NCBI GenBank assembly: GCA_017623685.1
Contig: JAGAOP010000010.1
Span: forward strand, 1 to 54,833
DNA length: 54,833 nucleotides
Source: Spirochaetaceae bacterium
Lineage (GTDB): Bacteria; Spirochaetota; Spirochaetia; Treponematales; Treponemataceae
Reading direction: 5' to 3'
Shown: positions 25,811 to 34,951 of the stretch, piece by piece
Layout of the letters: each line of letters opens with the position of its first letter
Position numbering within the stretch: position 1 is the first letter of the stretch
Notes under the pieces: generated by a model
Database searches by the model: none
Told to the model about the DNA's origin: nothing
The model's input: only the letters and a program-made list of their open reading frames with translations
Position numbers and translations under genes: made by a program

Positions 25811-26860
25811 ATGAAATTAATAATTACAAAAAATATCATTCCTATAATTCTTTTATTTTTTATTTTTGAAACAAGTTTTGCTCAGGATAATTTAATTTCT
25901 ATCTCTCAAGCTGCAACTAAAACCGGGGCAAATTTATACTGGGATCCACTTTCAGGAAATGGTGTTTTTGAAAAGAATGGACATCATTTTTCTTTTCGCC
26001 AAGGAGAAAAATTAGTTTTATTAGATTTCCGACATTTAGCAATAACTGACGCCCCTCAAATAATTGAGGGTACCGTTTATGTTACAGAAAATTTTATTTC
26101 CACAGCTACAAAACTATTTGAACAAAATACTCCTGATGTACATTATAGAGTTGGTGCAATTTTAATTGACCCTGGTCATGGTGGGAAAGATCCTGGTGCA
26201 ATTGGTTCATATACAAAAAACGGGAAAAAAACTACACTTAACGAAAAAGATATAACTCTTAAGGTTTCCTTACAGTTAGCAGATATGCTCCGTAATATTT
26301 ATCCTGACAAAAAAATTATTATGACTCGCTCTGATGATAGTTGGCTTTCTTTAGAGGATAGGGTAGAAATGGCTAATTCAATTCAATTAGACCCTCATGA
26401 AGCTATTCTATATGTTTCAATTCACGTAAATGCTTCTTTGAATAAATCTGCTTCAGGTTTTGAGGTATGGTATTTAAGTCCAGATTACAGACGAACAGTT
26501 TTAGATGAAAAAGTAACTACTGAAGCAGATAAAACTCTAATTCCAATCTTAAATACTATGTTAGAAGAAGAATACACAACAGAAAGTATTCTTATCGCTA
26601 AATTTATTTTGGATGGACTAACTGCACAAGTTGGAGAGGACAGTCCAGCAAGAGGTATCAAAGAGGAAGAATGGTTTGTGGTAAGAAATGCTAACATGCC
26701 AAGTGTCCTTGTGGAATTAGGTTTTGTTACTAACGAAAAAGAGGCTAAATTGTTAGATACACCTAGCTACTTGCGTAAATTGTCACAAGGAATATATAAT
26801 GGGTTAGTGGCTTTTGTCACTAATTTTGAGCGTTCAAGAGGTTTTACAATATCACAATGA
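25811..26860 (+). CDS. N-acetylmuramoyl-L-alanine amidase (Amidase_3)
   Basis: A secreted zinc amidase that cuts the bond between MurNAc and the stem peptide. The signal peptide ends near residue 24 (IFETSFAQD). Residues 28-105 form an N-terminal beta domain (LYWDPLSGNGVF) of the kind found before amidases. The catalytic domain has DPGHGGKDPGA (His123), NEKD (Glu145), SIHVNA (His205) and PSVLVELGFVTN with the catalytic Glu near 302. GGAG lies before the ATG. The gene begins one base after the ATP-grasp stop and shares ATGA with the GerMN gene. Together with flaA downstream, this suggests remodelling of the wall where periplasmic flagella sit, though this is not proven. Confidence 0.93.
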   Translation: MKLIITKNIIPIILLFFIFETSFAQDNLISISQAATKTGANLYWDPLSGNGVFEKNGHHFSFRQGEKLVLLDFRHLAITDAPQIIEGTVYVTENFISTATKLFEQNTPDVHYRVGAILIDPGHGGKDPGAIGSYTKNGKKTTLNEKDITLKVSLQLADMLRNIYPDKKIIMTRSDDSWLSLEDRVEMANSIQLDPHEAILYVSIHVNASLNKSASGFEVWYLSPDYRRTVLDEKVTTEADKTLIPILNTMLEEEYTTESILIAKFILDGLTAQVGEDSPARGIKEEEWFVVRNANMPSVLVELGFVTNEKEAKLLDTPSYLRKLSQGIYNGLVAFVTNFERSRGFTISQ

Positions 26861-27339
26861 AAAAAATTAAATTAAATTTTAAAATTCCTGAAATAATTAT
26901 ATTATCAATTATTGTTTTTGCATTAATTATTTCATTAATATGTTTTTTTCTACAAGATCGAGGTCATAAACGAGTTTTTATTTTTGAATCCATGGACAAA
27001 GCAGGTTTATTCATTGAAACAAGATATTTAATTCCTTTTGAATCCAATCAATCTATAGAAACTGATATATTGCAATATTCAGAAGATTTGCTTTTAGGTC
27101 CTAAAACTCATAGGTTTAAACCCTTATTTTCTTCTAAAACAGTTGTAGATTCACTTTTTTTAAGAGATGACATATTATATGTAAATATTTCAAAAGAAGC
27201 TTTGCACCCAGAAAAAACAACTTCTACTATCGAAGTAGGAGTTGACTTGTTTAAAAAAAATATTTTAAGAAATTTTCCTCAAGTAAAGCAAGTAGATTTT
27301 TTTATTAATTCAATTCATACCTACGAACAAATACAATAA
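26857..27339 (+). CDS. Membrane-anchored GerMN-domain protein
   Basis: A 160-residue protein with one N-terminal transmembrane helix (IIILSIIVFALIISLICFFL, residues 13-32) and an extracytoplasmic GerMN domain (residues 40-155). Features typical of that family are the SIETDILQYSEDLLLGP stretch, the LRDDILYVNISKEAL strand pair and FPQVKQVDFFIN at the end. GerMN domains are found in spore-germination and cell-wall-associated proteins; their molecular role is poorly defined. Its start overlaps the amidase stop (ATGA), so the pair is co-produced and probably acts on peptidoglycan. Confidence 0.82.
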   Translation: MKKIKLNFKIPEIIILSIIVFALIISLICFFLQDRGHKRVFIFESMDKAGLFIETRYLIPFESNQSIETDILQYSEDLLLGPKTHRFKPLFSSKTVVDSLFLRDDILYVNISKEALHPEKTTSTIEVGVDLFKKNILRNFPQVKQVDFFINSIHTYEQIQ

Positions 27340-27378
27340 TTTTTTTTTACAAAAATTGATAAAACATAAAAAAAGTCG

Positions 27379-27408
27379 TTGACAAAATCAGTATCTTGAT
27401 AGATACTG
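27379..27408 (+). promoter_or_regulatory. flaA promoter with a perfect palindrome over the -10 box
   Basis: TTGACA (27379-27384), a 17-base spacer and GATACT (27402-27407) form a vegetative-type promoter. The 20-base element 27389-27408, arms CAGTATCT and AGATACTG with a 4-base centre TGAT, is a perfect inverted repeat covering the spacer and -10 box. That is the usual place for a repressor operator or an activator that re-aligns the promoter. No sigma-28-type sequence was evident. Confidence 0.65.
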
Positions 27409-27455
27409 TTAGTAACTGTAAAGGCTACATAAAAGTGTGTATAAAGGAGCTTTGA

Positions 27456-28538
27456 ATGAAGAGAACTTTTATTTTATTTACTGTGGTTCTGTTGCTCGTA
27501 GGTGCTTTCTGTTTTGCAGAAGAAGCTACAATCATTGACTTTACATTGTTGGATGCCGACATTATTGCCGATGATAACGGAAATCCTACTCAAAACAGTA
27601 GAACCGCTATGGATTATTCTGTTACAGCTGGTGCAACTTTTACTGCTGAACAGAAGTCACTAATGAAGACTTCTTTGGCATTGCCTGAATGGGAAGTTGT
27701 ATTGAATTCTTCTGCACAGAATGTAAACAGCTTGGCTCTTTCTAGAGTTGTTTCAGCACCTGTAAGAGATTCAGCATCAGTTCCTTTCGCTGGACAAAAC
27801 ATTATGGGTGTTCGTGTTGAATTCCCTGTTTGGACAGCTAATGCAAATGCAAAGATTATTCCTGCTTTCGAAATTCCTGCTTATGAACCTCTTTCAGACG
27901 CAGACGAAAACGGTGATCGCCAAGAACCAACTGATGAACAAGCAGCAAGTGGAAAAACACTTTTTGAAGATGGTTATGGCGTTGTTAAAAACGTAGGAAC
28001 AATTAAGTCTCTATCTGTTACAACAATGGGTATGAATTTCCCTCATAAATTGTATGTATTGTTAAAAGATACAGACGGTATTGAACGCCGCTATTTGATG
28101 GGAACTCTTGATTTTGATGGTTGGAAAGAACTTGAATGGAATAATCCTTCTTACATCGATGAAATCCGTTCACGCGAAATCCGTGTATACCCAATTTATC
28201 CAAGAGGATTGCCTTTTGTTAAATTCACAGGATTTGAAATTGCTCGTGACGCTATCCATGACGGTGACACATTTATTGGTTATTTCAAAGACGTAAAAAT
28301 TATCTTCGACAAAGCTATGTTAACTACAGATCGTGATATTGCTGACGAAGACTTGTGGGGAATCATCACCGAAAAAGAAACACAAAAGCAAGCTGCTGAA
28401 ATGTCTCGCTTTGGTGAAAAACAAGTTAATCGCTATCTCGAACAAGCAAAACAAGCTCAAGAAACAAGTTTTACATCTAGTTTAGTTACTGACAGCAACG
28501 ATGGTGCTGCTGCAAATAACGACGCTGCTGCAAAATAA
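27456..28538 (+). CDS. flaA: Flagellar filament outer layer protein FlaA
   Basis: Sheath protein of the spirochaete periplasmic flagellar filament, surrounding the FlaB core. The 360-residue product has a signal peptide (RTFILFTVVLLLVGAFCFA, cleavage near residue 21). The FlaA family body includes IMGVRVEFPVWTANANAKI near residue 115, SLSVTTMGMNFPHKLYVLLK near 190 and EIRVYPIYPRGLPFVKFTGF near 245. The acidic linker SDADENGDRQEPTDEQ and the Ala/Asn-rich C-terminus look like variable surface segments. AAGGAG lies 7 bases before the ATG. A terminator follows directly, so it is monocistronic. The glycan-type cluster upstream suggests a filament link. Confidence 0.95.
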   Translation: MKRTFILFTVVLLLVGAFCFAEEATIIDFTLLDADIIADDNGNPTQNSRTAMDYSVTAGATFTAEQKSLMKTSLALPEWEVVLNSSAQNVNSLALSRVVSAPVRDSASVPFAGQNIMGVRVEFPVWTANANAKIIPAFEIPAYEPLSDADENGDRQEPTDEQAASGKTLFEDGYGVVKNVGTIKSLSVTTMGMNFPHKLYVLLKDTDGIERRYLMGTLDFDGWKELEWNNPSYIDEIRSREIRVYPIYPRGLPFVKFTGFEIARDAIHDGDTFIGYFKDVKIIFDKAMLTTDRDIADEDLWGIITEKETQKQAAEMSRFGEKQVNRYLEQAKQAQETSFTSSLVTDSNDGAAANNDAAAK

Positions 28539-28560
28539 TTTTCTTTAAGCATAATAAAGT

Positions 28561-28590
28561 AGCTGTCCTTGAAAGGACAGCTCTTTTTTT
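28561..28590 (+). terminator. Terminator after flaA
   Basis: AGCTGTCC (28561-28568) and GGACAGCT (28575-28582) form the stem, extendable by TT/AA, and are followed by CTTTTTTT. Confidence 0.9.
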
Positions 28591-28620
28591 ATAAATAATA
28601 ATAATTAACAGGTGATTTTT

Positions 28621-29877
28621 GTGGATAAAACATCATTAAATAAACTTCCTTCAAAAAATAATTTAGAAACAAAATATAAACAGTTTTATCCTATTTTTAA
28701 AGAAGTATTAATTGCTATTGAACAAAAGTTAAAAACGGTTTTATCTTTGCCTTCATCCACAACTATGAAGTCTAGAATTAAGGATTTTAATAGTTATTAT
28801 CGAAAATTTCTTAGGATTAAACCCAAAGTAACAGAAAATCAATGTATTCCTTATTTAACAGATTTAATGGGTATAAGAATCATTTGTGCCTTTTTAGATG
28901 ATTTATCTGTTGTAGAACATCAAATTATACAAAATTTTTCTGTTAAAGAAATCGAACGGAAGGGTGCTTCATTAAATTTTAAAGAGTTTGGATATGAATC
29001 TGTCCATATTCTTATAGATATTCCCGAAGAAATATTGGTTAAAGCAAAAGAGTTGGGTGCGGATCTTTCAAATGGATGTGTATGTGAAATTCAAGTTAGA
29101 ACAATTTTGCAAGATGCCTGGGCTGAAGTTGAGCATGAATTAGTATATAAATCTGAATTTTCACCCTTTGATTTACCATTAAAAAGAAAGCTAGCATCAA
29201 TAAATGCAAGTTTGAGCCTTGCAGATATAATTTTCCAAGAAATTAGAGATTACCAAACAAAACTTAATCGTGAAATTGATTTTAGAAGAAACAATTTTTA
29301 CGATAAAGCTGATTTAATTACTCACGAAACCATGCTCCCAGGAGAACAAACTACTCAAAAACCAACTTCCTGTTCTTCTCCCTATGTTCGTGGTACAATT
29401 GATGATATGTTGCTAGAGGCTATTCATGCACATAATGCTGGAGATTTAGATAGGGCTGTTGAAATATATACTAGAATTATTGATTCCGATCCTAAACCTA
29501 ATAATATTATTTTAGCTGTAATTTCTAAACATAGAGGCATGGCTTATTTTGCACAAAACGACTATGACTTAGCTTTAAAAGATTTTGAAGATAGCGTGAA
29601 ATTTCAGCCAGATAATTTTAGATCTTTATATTATATTGGTATCGTAAATTCTGTAAAAGGAGATAACGAAGCCGCTATTCAATATTATAATAAATCTTTG
29701 GAAATTAATGAATTTCAATCCCATGTTTATTATCGTAGAGCTTTAGCTCATTTTAACTTAGGGATGTATACAGAAGCTGCTTCTGATATTGCTAACGCTA
29801 ATAAATTGGGTCTAGATGACGAAGATTGTCGCAGATTAAAAAACGAAATAATGAAACATTTTGACATGAATATGTAG
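28621..29877 (+). CDS. Alarmone (p)ppGpp synthetase domain fused to TPR repeats
   Basis: A 418-residue protein with a RelA/SpoT synthetase domain (residues 35-200) and no HD hydrolase domain. Landmarks are MKSRIKDFNSYYRKFL, LTDLMGIRIICAF with the catalytic Asp, FGYESVHILI, and CEIQVRTILQDAWAEVEHEL. It should make ppGpp or pppGpp from ATP and GDP/GTP. After a linker, about four tetratricopeptide repeats fill residues 255-395 (HAHNAGDLDRAVEIY, AYFAQNDYDLALKDFEDSVK). The TPRs may sense or bind a partner protein. Two in-frame GTG codons are possible starts; the second, at 28621, is 6 to 8 bases after AGGTG and is preferred. No partner hydrolase lies in the window. Confidence 0.85.
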   Translation: MDKTSLNKLPSKNNLETKYKQFYPIFKEVLIAIEQKLKTVLSLPSSTTMKSRIKDFNSYYRKFLRIKPKVTENQCIPYLTDLMGIRIICAFLDDLSVVEHQIIQNFSVKEIERKGASLNFKEFGYESVHILIDIPEEILVKAKELGADLSNGCVCEIQVRTILQDAWAEVEHELVYKSEFSPFDLPLKRKLASINASLSLADIIFQEIRDYQTKLNREIDFRRNNFYDKADLITHETMLPGEQTTQKPTSCSSPYVRGTIDDMLLEAIHAHNAGDLDRAVEIYTRIIDSDPKPNNIILAVISKHRGMAYFAQNDYDLALKDFEDSVKFQPDNFRSLYYIGIVNSVKGDNEAAIQYYNKSLEINEFQSHVYYRRALAHFNLGMYTEAASDIANANKLGLDDEDCRRLKNEIMKHFDMNM

Positions 29878-29904
29878 TTTTTTATAAAAAAAAACGTAAA
29901 CTAC

Positions 29905-29933
29905 TTGACCTTTTTTTATTCATATGATAATAT
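29905..29933 (+). promoter_or_regulatory. Promoter for tRNA-Glu
   Basis: TTGACC (29905-29910), a 17-base spacer and TAATAT (29928-29933), ending 16 bases before the tRNA. Confidence 0.65.
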
Positions 29934-29949
29934 CATTCATGTTGTTGAT

Positions 29950-30021
29950 GTCTCCTTCGTCTAGTGGTTAGGACATCGGGTTTTCATCCCGACAACAGGG
30001 GTTCAATTCCCCTAGGAGATG
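29950..30021 (+). tRNA. tRNA-Glu, anticodon TTC
   Basis: The acceptor stem is 29950-29956 (GTCTCCT) with 30014-30020 (AGGAGAT), one G-U pair at the end, and discriminator G at 30021. The anticodon stem TCGGG/CCCGA encloses TTTTCAT, giving anticodon TTC. The T stem AGGGG/CCCCT encloses TTCAATT. CCA is not encoded. A terminator follows. Confidence 0.95.
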
Positions 30022-30022
30022 T

Positions 30023-30053
30023 AAAAAGGCTGACTTGTTCAGCCTTTTTTTTT
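30023..30053 (+). terminator. Terminator after tRNA-Glu
   Basis: AAAAAGGCTGA (30023-30033) pairs with TCAGCCTTTTT (30039-30049) around a 5-base loop, followed by more T. It ends 17 bases before the helicase start codon. Confidence 0.9.
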
Positions 30054-30069
30054 GCCCTGGATAAAACGA

Positions 30070-32220
30070 ATGGATCAAAACTCTTTTGATAATGAAAATA
30101 CTGCTTCACCATATAAAATTGATGTAGATACAGCATGTAGTTATATATCTTATGGTGGTTCCCTTGAAAAACTTTCTGAATATTTTGAAGAGCGACCTGC
30201 TCAAATAAATTTAGTAAAATCAATTTGTAATACATTTAACAACAACGGGGTTGGAGTTTTTGAAGCCGGTACAGGCGTTGGAAAATCCTTTGCATATTTA
30301 ATTCCTTCAATTTTGTGGGCTTATGAAAATAAAGAAAGAGTAGTTATTTCTACAGGAACCATCAATCTTCAACAACAATTAGCAGAAAAAGATATTCCCA
30401 TTGCGATAAAAATTACTGGAAAACCTGTAAATTTTATTTTACTAAAGGGACGCCAAAATTATATTTGTCTAAGACGATTACAAGACCAAATATCAGAGCC
30501 AGATCTATTTAATCAAGACACTAAGGAGTATGATGCTTTAATAAAATGGGCAAAAACTACAACCACAGGAAATCGATCTGACTTATCCTTTTCTCCTTCA
30601 GAACAGCTTTGGCGATCAATATGTTCCGAATCAGATGCTTGTATGGGAAATCGATGTCAATACAACAATCAATGTTTTGTAATGAAGGTAAGAAAAGAAG
30701 CTGCAAATGCCCAAATCCTAATTGTAAATCATCATTTATTATTTGCAGATATTGAAACCCGTTTAGCCGGTGTTGGTTATGAAGATACAGCGGTTTTGCC
30801 TCCTTATAAAAGATTGATTTTTGATGAAGCCCATGATATAGAAGATGCTGCAACAAGTTTTTTCTCGGAAGATTTAACAAAGTTCAAACTATTAAAACAA
30901 CTTAGGCTTTTATATCGAAAAAAAGTCAACTCTTCATCAATTTCAGGACTATTATTTACTATTTCTGCTCTTTCTATGGGCGAAGATACTACAACTGAAG
31001 TTATATATTGCATCGAAGAAATAAAAAAAGCTATGGAAGAGCTTGAAGAAACAACCTTAGCAATTTTAGATTATCAATTTACTTTACGTATTTCTAATTC
31101 AAATGCACATATGTTTTTAAATTTATTTAATGCTTTGAACAATCTTGCAACAAGCATTGGTTCCTGTTGTGGTTTAATTCGAAACATTATTTCTGAAATT
31201 AAAGAAGGTGATTTAGAATCCCAACCTGTGTGGGAATGTAAAACAATTCTTAGACGACTTGATTCAATATGTATTTTTTGTAAATCCTTTGAAAAATGGG
31301 AAGAACTATCTGATAAAGTGTTTTTTATTGAAAAGAAAAATAATTCTTCAAATAGAAAAAATGCAAATTATTCATCTAAAGTCTATTGCCGTTATGTTAT
31401 AGCTCCTTTGGAAATTAATACAAGAATTAACGAAGGAATTTTTGAACCTATGAAATCTGTTGTTTGTACATCAGCTACATTATGTTCCGGGAACGGTTTT
31501 TTATATTGGATTAACAGAACAGGAGCTAATTTCGTAGATGAAAACAGATTATACATTGATCAATATGATTCACCTTTTCCCTACGATAAAAATATGCTTT
31601 TAGCAGTTCCCACAAATATTCCTTTACCAGATAAATCGGATTATTCAGCTTTTGTTGAACAAGCTATCCTAAAATTAATCTTATCTAGTGATGGTAAAAC
31701 TTTAGTTTTATTTACTTCCTATGAAGCATTAAAATCTGCCAGTGATTATATTAGATTTCACACAAAAGGTACTGGAATAAATATTCTTTGTCAGGGTGAT
31801 GATGATAGATTTAGACTATTAGAAACATTTAAAAATGATATACAAAGTGTTTTGTTTGCCACAGATTCCTTTTGGGAAGGGGTAGACGTTCCTGGAGAAT
31901 CTCTTTCTCAAGTTATTATTACAAAACTTCCCTTTGCTGTTCCTTCAGATCCGGTGTTTGCAGCTAGATGCGAATCTATTGAAAAAAGAGGTGGATATCC
32001 ATTTATAGAACTGAGTATTCCAGATGCTATTATAAAATTTCGCCAAGGAGTAGGTAGATTAATTCGTCGTTCTGTAGATAGAGGAATTGTGGTAGTTTTA
32101 GATAAAAGAATTATCGAAAAATCCTATGGTAAATATTTTTTATCGAGTATTCCTAATACAAAAAAAATTTTTGACCCATTGGAATCAATTTGTTCTTCTG
32201 TGGAAAGATTTTTATATTAA
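30070..32220 (+). CDS. DinG/XPD-family ATP-dependent DNA helicase
   Basis: A superfamily 2 5'-to-3' helicase of the DinG type, 716 residues. It has Walker A GTGVGKS (67-73), motif Ia ISTGTINLQQQL (93-104), and four cysteines positioned for the [4Fe-4S] cluster (Cys133, Cys191, Cys196, Cys202). The DEAH box follows at 252-255 (FDEAHDIED), then the C-terminal motifs FATDSFWEGVDVPGE and FRQGVGRLIRR. No exonuclease domain is attached. The ATG at 30070 has no good Shine-Dalgarno; an in-frame TTG six codons earlier overlaps the tRNA terminator and is unlikely. It probably unwinds recombination or transcription-associated structures such as D-loops and R-loops. Confidence 0.9.
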   Translation: MDQNSFDNENTASPYKIDVDTACSYISYGGSLEKLSEYFEERPAQINLVKSICNTFNNNGVGVFEAGTGVGKSFAYLIPSILWAYENKERVVISTGTINLQQQLAEKDIPIAIKITGKPVNFILLKGRQNYICLRRLQDQISEPDLFNQDTKEYDALIKWAKTTTTGNRSDLSFSPSEQLWRSICSESDACMGNRCQYNNQCFVMKVRKEAANAQILIVNHHLLFADIETRLAGVGYEDTAVLPPYKRLIFDEAHDIEDAATSFFSEDLTKFKLLKQLRLLYRKKVNSSSISGLLFTISALSMGEDTTTEVIYCIEEIKKAMEELEETTLAILDYQFTLRISNSNAHMFLNLFNALNNLATSIGSCCGLIRNIISEIKEGDLESQPVWECKTILRRLDSICIFCKSFEKWEELSDKVFFIEKKNNSSNRKNANYSSKVYCRYVIAPLEINTRINEGIFEPMKSVVCTSATLCSGNGFLYWINRTGANFVDENRLYIDQYDSPFPYDKNMLLAVPTNIPLPDKSDYSAFVEQAILKLILSSDGKTLVLFTSYEALKSASDYIRFHTKGTGINILCQGDDDRFRLLETFKNDIQSVLFATDSFWEGVDVPGESLSQVIITKLPFAVPSDPVFAARCESIEKRGGYPFIELSIPDAIIKFRQGVGRLIRRSVDRGIVVVLDKRIIEKSYGKYFLSSIPNTKKIFDPLESICSSVERFLY

Positions 32221-32264
32221 TTACTAATATTTATTACAAACAATTTAAACAATATAATTCATCC

Positions 32265-32309
32265 TTGACACATTTATTTGTTGACATTACAATTATAGTT
32301 AATTATTAT
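32265..32309 (+). promoter_or_regulatory. Tandem overlapping promoters for the phoH-pgpH-ybeY cluster
   Basis: P1 has TTGACA (32265-32270), 17 bases and TACAAT (32288-32293). P2 has TTGACA (32281-32286), 17 bases and TATTAT (32304-32309). The two are offset by 16 bases and interleave. AAGGAG and the GTG start follow 20 bases later. Confidence 0.7.
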
Positions 32310-32331
32310 TGGTTTTAACACAAGGAGTCCC

Positions 32332-33264
32332 GTGGGTCCTGCTTATTCCATAGTCGTTCCAGATAAGGATTTATTATCCAGATTATGTGGTACGAATGAC
32401 AGTAATTTAGATCTCATAGAAAAGTATCTAGGAGTACCTGTTTATGCACAGGGAAATGAACTATCAGTTCCAGATGATAATCCAGATGTAACTCGTCAGT
32501 TTCATGCTATAATCGACAGATTAATTGACGAAGCAAATGCAGGATTTGATGTTAATCCAGAAATGCTTTCCTCAATTCTTCAATTTCCAGATGAACAAAA
32601 CTTTGATAGTTTATCAATTTCAATTCCTGGTTCAAGCAAAAAAGTTTATCCGAAAAGTAAAAACCAAGCTGAATTAATTAAATCAATGAGACAAAATGAT
32701 ATGGTTTTTTGTACAGGTCCTGCTGGCTCAGGAAAAACTTTTTTAATGGTAGCAGAGGCATTAAGATTACTTTTATCTCATGAAAAAAAAACCATTATTC
32801 TTTCAAGACCTATTGTGGAGGCAGGAGAAAGTTTAGGTTACTTACCTGGAGATTTAGAGCAAAAGATAAATCCCTATTTAAGACCATTATTTGACGGAAT
32901 TAATTCTTTGTTGCCAAGTACAACAGTACGAAAACTTATAGACTTAGGAGCTATAGAAACAGCACCTTTAGCTTATATGAGAGGAAGAACCTTAAATAAT
33001 TGTGTAGCTGTTTTAGATGAAGCTCAAAATACAACACAAGAACAGATGAAAATGTTTTTAACAAGGATGGGAGAAGGTTCAAAAATTTTTATTACTGGTG
33101 ATATGACCCAAATTGATTTACCTAAAAAAAATCAATCAGGATTGATTCATGCAGTTCAAATATTAAAATCTATTCCCGAAATTTCAATAATCAATTTTAA
33201 CTCAAAGGATGTAGTTAGAAATCCTTTGGTAAGAAAAATTGTAAAGGCTTATGAAAATGAATAA
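32332..33264 (+). CDS. ybeZ: PhoH-like ATPase (YbeZ)
   Basis: A 310-residue PhoH-family P-loop ATPase. An N-terminal KH-like region is followed by the ATPase with Walker A GPAGSGKT (129-136), the SRPIVEAGESLGYLPGD segment, Walker B CVAVLDEAQNTT near 230 and the sensor ITGDMTQIDLP near 260. PhoH/YbeZ proteins act with the rRNA-maturation nuclease YbeY, whose gene lies two positions downstream. The start codon is GTG, four bases after AAGGAG. The next gene's ATG overlaps its end by eight bases. Confidence 0.94.
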   Translation: MGPAYSIVVPDKDLLSRLCGTNDSNLDLIEKYLGVPVYAQGNELSVPDDNPDVTRQFHAIIDRLIDEANAGFDVNPEMLSSILQFPDEQNFDSLSISIPGSSKKVYPKSKNQAELIKSMRQNDMVFCTGPAGSGKTFLMVAEALRLLLSHEKKTIILSRPIVEAGESLGYLPGDLEQKINPYLRPLFDGINSLLPSTTVRKLIDLGAIETAPLAYMRGRTLNNCVAVLDEAQNTTQEQMKMFLTRMGEGSKIFITGDMTQIDLPKKNQSGLIHAVQILKSIPEISIINFNSKDVVRNPLVRKIVKAYENE

Positions 33265-34951
33265 AAAAGACAAAAATATTGTTTTACAGATGTTTCAAGC
33301 TTTAGGCATCTTTATTTCCAAAAATTATCAATTTTTATTAGTTTTACTTATTTCTTTTTTTATTTTGGTTGCTATTGCTTTTTTAATTACTGCTTCTTCT
33401 GAAACAGTTTATTCTTTTTCAATTAATGAATTTGAAGTAGGGCAAATTGCAGACCGAACAATTATTGCAGACAAAACCATTCCACCGGATGAAAACAGTC
33501 ATATTTATGTTGAAATTGGAGAAAAAGTAATAAAAAAAGGATTTCCCATTACTAACATTGCTATAGAAAAACTTCAAAAAATGTCCTCAACTCCTGCATA
33601 TATCGATTATAGAATGTTTGCAAATAAAATTTTATATTTAATGCTTTTACTTGTTTTAGCATTTATTCTATTTAATTCCTCGATACTTCGTTCTAAGATT
33701 TCACTGAAAGATTGTATATTTCTTTCTTTGTTTTTTATAATTTGTTACGGATTGGCAAGTTTTTCTAGCAAGATTTCCTTTTTTTCATCTCCCTATAATT
33801 TACCAATCTTATTACCTTGCTCCTTTTTCGTTTTACTTATAAATTTGCTATTAACTTCTACTCACGGAATATATTTTTCTTTTGTTCTTTCTTTAGGAAT
33901 TTTAAATGCAGATATTGAAAACATAGTTCCAAGTTTATTTGTTCTAGCTTCTTGTATTGCTACAACAAAAATCAGCAGTAAAATTGAACGTCGTATTGAT
34001 ATGATATATATTTCTATTTTACTTGCCTTATTACAATTTGTTTTTATGATAGTATTAAAGGTTATTTTCAACAATTCCTTTACAGATTCCATTTTTAGTT
34101 TAATAATGATTGCATTAAATGGTTTTCTATCAGGTATCTTGGCTTTTGGTTTTTTAACTCCTCTAGAAACTTTATTAAATACGGCTTCTAGGTTTAGATT
34201 AATGGATCTTTCTGACTTGAATAATCCAATAATGAGAAAAATGTTATTAACAGCACCTGGAACTTATAACCATTCCATGATGGTTGCTACATTAGCAGAA
34301 AATGCTTGTCGAGAAATAAATGCAAACCCATTATTAGCTAGAGTAGGTGCTTATTATCATGATTTAGGTAAACTAGATCAAAGCGAATACTTTGTTGAAA
34401 ACCAGACAGATGGGAATAAACATGATGAATTAAATCCACGACTTTCTGTTGCTGTTATTAAAAGTCATGTAAAAAAAGGAATAGAAAAGGCAAGACAACT
34501 TCGACTTCCGCCACAAGTTATAGACATTATTTCTGAGCATCATGGAAATAGTTTAATTTCTTTTTTTTACAATGAAGCTAAAAAAAATGATCCTTCTGTA
34601 ACACCAGAAGAGTTTTCGTATATTGGAACGCCACCGTCTTCAAAGGAATCAGCTGTTGTAATGTTAGCAGACACGGTAGAAGCTGCCTGTCGTACATTAA
34701 AAAATCCTTCTGTATCAAGACTGGAAAAGTTTATTCATGAACTTGTTATGGCTAAATATGACCATAAGCAGCTGGATAATTCAGATTTATCTTTTAAGGA
34801 TTTGGCAATTATCGAAGACTCTTTTGTTCAAATACTTGCTGGGTATTATCATTCTCGAATTGAATATCCTAACCAAAAAGACCCAGATAATGGATCAAAA
34901 ACTGAAGAAACTGTTCAACCTGTAGTTCAAGAAGATAACAAGGAAAAATAA
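33257..34951 (+). CDS. pgpH: PgpH-like 7TM-HD phosphohydrolase (cyclic-di-AMP phosphodiesterase)
   Basis: A 564-residue membrane protein. The first membrane helix is near residues 24-47, then a short extracytoplasmic segment (residues 50-115, shorter than in Listeria PgpH), then about six helices between 120 and 300. A cytoplasmic HD domain begins TYNHSMMVATLAENA, with YYHDLGKLDQ, EHHGNS and ADTVEAACRT. PgpH-type proteins hydrolyse cyclic-di-AMP to pApA. The start at 33257 is chosen over an ATG two codons earlier because of its spacing from AAAGG. The gene lies inside the ybeZ-ybeY pair, and its stop shares a base with the ybeY ATG. Confidence 0.88.
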   Translation: MNKKDKNIVLQMFQALGIFISKNYQFLLVLLISFFILVAIAFLITASSETVYSFSINEFEVGQIADRTIIADKTIPPDENSHIYVEIGEKVIKKGFPITNIAIEKLQKMSSTPAYIDYRMFANKILYLMLLLVLAFILFNSSILRSKISLKDCIFLSLFFIICYGLASFSSKISFFSSPYNLPILLPCSFFVLLINLLLTSTHGIYFSFVLSLGILNADIENIVPSLFVLASCIATTKISSKIERRIDMIYISILLALLQFVFMIVLKVIFNNSFTDSIFSLIMIALNGFLSGILAFGFLTPLETLLNTASRFRLMDLSDLNNPIMRKMLLTAPGTYNHSMMVATLAENACREINANPLLARVGAYYHDLGKLDQSEYFVENQTDGNKHDELNPRLSVAVIKSHVKKGIEKARQLRLPPQVIDIISEHHGNSLISFFYNEAKKNDPSVTPEEFSYIGTPPSSKESAVVMLADTVEAACRTLKNPSVSRLEKFIHELVMAKYDHKQLDNSDLSFKDLAIIEDSFVQILAGYYHSRIEYPNQKDPDNGSKTEETVQPVVQEDNKEK

